Assembly (NCBI GenBank): GCA_024695545.1
Contig: JAILHZ010000079.1
Span: 1 to 7,473, forward strand
Length of the DNA stretch: 7,473 nt
Reading direction: 5' to 3'
Source: Clostridiales bacterium
GTDB taxonomy: Bacteria; Bacillota_A; Clostridia; Saccharofermentanales; Saccharofermentanaceae
The notes under the pieces are model-generated. The model did no database searches. It was not told the origin of the DNA and saw only the letters and a list, made by a program, of their open reading frames with translations. How positions within the stretch are numbered: the stretch's first letter is position 1; each line of letters opens with the position of its first letter. Both the position numbers and the translations under genes were made by a program. Shown here piece by piece: positions 6,280 to 7,473 of the stretch.

Positions 6280-7126
6280 AAAACGATGAACTCAAATATA
6301 CGAAGAAGAGCCTCTGGGGCGAGCTCAACGCCCTTTCCGGTGTTGCGCTCGCGGTCATTGCCGGTATCGTGATCCTCTCGATCGCGGCTTTTATCTTCAT
6401 GAACCGTATCCCTCCGAAGCGTACAAAAATCATCGATGACGCCGGGATCTTCTCAAGTGAAGAGTATGCGGATCTTGAAGATGCCGCAGAGAAGTTGAAG
6501 GACGATAACGACATAAATGTCGTCGTTGTCACGACGCGTGATAACCCGAACGGAACGGACGATTCAGACTGCAGGAAGTATGCGGCAAATGTTTATAAGA
6601 AGTACTGCATCCACACATCCATGCAGGACAATTCCGGTATCTGCATCCTGATCGATCTGACACTTGATTTTCGGGCGGACGCTATTTCTGGCTGTACACA
6701 TACGGCACGGCGTACTTCGCCGTGGACAGCGATGAATGTAACCGGCTCTTCGGTGCATACAGGAAGGAACTGGGTAACGGGGAGTATTACACTTCGATCC
6801 GCGGGATCTTCGGTGAACTCGCCGATAAGGATTATCACTCCACGGGACTGATCCTTACCTACGGTGCATGCATCATTATCCCGCTGATTCTTGCAGCCGG
6901 TGTTACGCTTCTCTGCACACACAGACCTAAACTCGACCCGGTTCCGAAGTCGAAGCAGTACATCGACCGTCCGAACAGCAGGTCGATCGAAGTTACTGAT
7001 ACTTTCGTCCGCAAAAACACCCGTGTCTATCACACATCCTCGTCGTCCGGCGGAGGTGGCGGTGGCGGCGGCTTCAGCGGTGGCGGAGGAGGCGGCCACA
7101 GCGGCGGAGGCGGAGGACGCTTCTGA
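6276..7126 (+). CDS. TPM-domain membrane protein with Gly-rich tail, split by an apparent frameshift
   Basis: TPM-domain (YgcG-type) proteins are membrane-anchored and have been linked to phosphatase activity or photosystem repair in other organisms; the role here is unknown. An N-terminal membrane helix spans about residues 21-42. The TPM domain begins near KIIDDAGIFS (51-60) and includes VVVVTTRDN and DNSGICILIDL. Frame 0 then breaks: read straight on, it gives unlike sequence and stops at 6851. From 6668 the other frame continues the domain without a stop (FSGGRYFWLYTYGTAYFAVD), then a second hydrophobic helix and a tail of Gly runs ending RF, which is typical of the family, to the stop at 7124-7126. 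One extra T at 6668-6671 would restore a 283-residue protein. The start overlaps the previous stop, with GGGAGGG eight bases upstream. It may be a pseudogene, a sequence error or, less likely, a -1 recoding site. Confidence 0.8.
6668..6671 (+). other. Apparent one-base deletion (frameshift point) in the TPM gene
   Basis: Frame 0 reads L-D-F-R-A-D-A across this T4 run, while the -1 frame reads F-S-G-G-R-Y-F-W from 6668 and continues the domain. The -1 frame has a stop at 6665-6667, so the switch must fall after that; the protein sense is lost in frame 0 by about 6678. A run of five Ts would join the frames as L-D-F-S-G-G-R-Y. Confidence 0.7.
7049..7117 (+). repeat. Gly-codon repeat tract (tail of the TPM protein)
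   Basis: Runs of 8, 6 and 5 Gly codons are interrupted by Phe-Ser and His-Ser. Codons are mostly GGC, GGA and GGT in mixed order, so selection acts on the protein and the tract is not a pure DNA repeat. Such tails are usual at the end of TPM-domain proteins. Confidence 0.8.
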
Positions 7127-7173
7127 TGTGCTCCTATATAATATGTGCGCGCGTAAATAATTTCATTAATACA

Positions 7174-7202
7174 AAAAAGGAGATCAGAACGGTCTCCTTT
7201 TT
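7174..7202 (+). terminator. Strong intrinsic terminator after the zinc-ribbon/TPM operon
   Basis: AAAAAGGAGATC (7174-7185) pairs with GGTCTCCTTTTT (7191-7202), a 12-bp stem with one G-T pair and a 5-nt AGAAC loop. The A-run/T-run flanks give a U-tail and make it potentially active in both directions. It lies 47 bases after the TPM stop and separates the operon from the rRNA promoter. Confidence 0.85.
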
Positions 7203-7206
7203 GCTG

Positions 7207-7247
7207 TTTTCAGGGCTGTAAATGAACCGTAATCAAAACCCTGAAAA
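7207..7247. other. Inverted repeat upstream of the rRNA promoter
   Basis: TTTTCAGGG (7207-7215) and CCCTGAAAA (7239-7247) are perfect 9-base arms around a 23-base centre. No T-run follows on either strand, so it is not an ordinary terminator. It ends about 27 bases before the -35 hexamer and could be a protein-binding site or a backup transcription barrier; neither is shown. Confidence 0.45.
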
Positions 7248-7274
7248 AAAGGTGTGAAAAATCAAAAAATGTGC

Positions 7275-7303
7275 TTGACAGGGTATGGGTGAGGTGATAA
7301 TAT
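7275..7303 (+). promoter_or_regulatory. rRNA operon promoter
   Basis: A perfect -35 TTGACA (7275-7280) is followed after 17 bases by TAATAT (7298-7303) with an extended TGA just before it. A perfect TATAAT (7301-7306) overlaps it but at a spacing of 20 bases. A-tracts at 7244-7250, 7257-7261 and 7264-7269 resemble an UP element. Transcription should begin near 7310-7313. Its place before 16S rRNA identifies it as a ribosomal promoter. Confidence 0.8.
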
Positions 7304-7312
7304 AATCAAGCG

Positions 7313-7452
7313 CTTCGCGAGAGCGAGGGGCCACGGACCTTGAAAATTGAATAGAAGAGCAGAAAGTAATTACTACTTTATATACGAGCCAATAGTTCAA
7401 TTCATAGAGTTGAAAACAAAGTAAACAAAGAGCCAAACGGCTCTCAAAGTAT
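7313..7452 (+). promoter_or_regulatory. 16S rRNA leader with boxA-like element and hairpins
   Basis: This stretch of about 140 nt is transcribed but not translated. CCTTGAAAATTGAATAG (7338-7354) resembles the Firmicutes boxA/leader motif used for rRNA antitermination. A second TTGAAAA lies at 7410-7416. Hairpins include CGCT/AGCG (starting near 7311), TTCAA/TTGAA (7396-7414) and AGAGCC/GGCTCT with an AAAC loop (7429-7444). A T7 run (7452-7458) follows the last hairpin after seven bases and runs into the 16S start. Processing by RNase III is expected but its partner strand lies outside the window. Confidence 0.65.
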
Positions 7453-7473
7453 TTTTTTGAGAGTTTGATCCTG
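7453..7473 (+). rRNA. rrs: 16S ribosomal RNA, 5' end only
   Basis: GAGAGTTTGATCCTG at 7459-7473 is the universally conserved start of bacterial 16S rRNA. Aligning GAGTTTGATC with E. coli positions 9-18 places the mature 5' end near 7453. The gene runs off the window. Confidence 0.93.

Noticed and set aside
7137..7142. TATAAT just after the TPM stop codon
   Set aside because: No -35 hexamer at a suitable distance, and the terminator at 7174 would end any transcript at once.

Overview
This window looks like chromosomal DNA of a Gram-positive anaerobe, most likely a member of the class Clostridia (Firmicutes). The grounds are strong AGGAGG-type ribosome binding sites, an ECF-type vitamin transporter subunit, a type III pantothenate kinase, a large lipoprotein of the solute-binding family, a zinc-ribbon/TPM membrane protein pair, and an rRNA promoter and leader of Firmicutes style. 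Base composition is moderate and fairly even, and I saw no insertion sequence, integrase, phage gene or CRISPR array. The family or genus cannot be fixed: only about 21 bases of 16S rRNA are present.

Layout. (1) Positions 6-1593, minus strand: a two-gene unit with an ECF transporter S component first and a CoaX-like protein second. A recognisable promoter (1740-1768) and a roughly 140-nt leader that folds into several hairpins precede it. The pairing suggests pantothenate uptake coupled to CoA synthesis, but the CoaX copy has unusual residues at several motif positions. (2) Positions 1848-4496, plus strand: an 882-residue lipoprotein joining an N-terminal propeller-like region, an acidic Ser/Thr linker and a C-terminal family 1 solute-binding domain. 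No permease or ATPase lies beside it. (3) Positions 4497-5078, minus strand: a PAP2-type membrane phosphatase whose stop codon directly abuts that of the lipoprotein. (4) Positions 5182-7126, plus strand: a two-gene operon with a 4-base ATGA overlap. It encodes a double zinc-ribbon protein with a C-terminal membrane anchor, then a TPM-domain membrane protein with a Gly-rich tail. The second gene is split by an apparent one-base deletion near 6669. (5) Positions 7127-7473: a strong intrinsic terminator, an rRNA promoter, a structured leader with a boxA-like element, and the first bases of 16S rRNA.

The best candidates for something new are the structured leader of the ECF/CoaX unit, the orphan propeller/solute-binding fusion, and the divergent CoaX. 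Nothing here proves a new system. Two places (1846-1849 and 6668-6671) would each be repaired by one extra base at a T run, so sequence error should be excluded before either is interpreted biologically.
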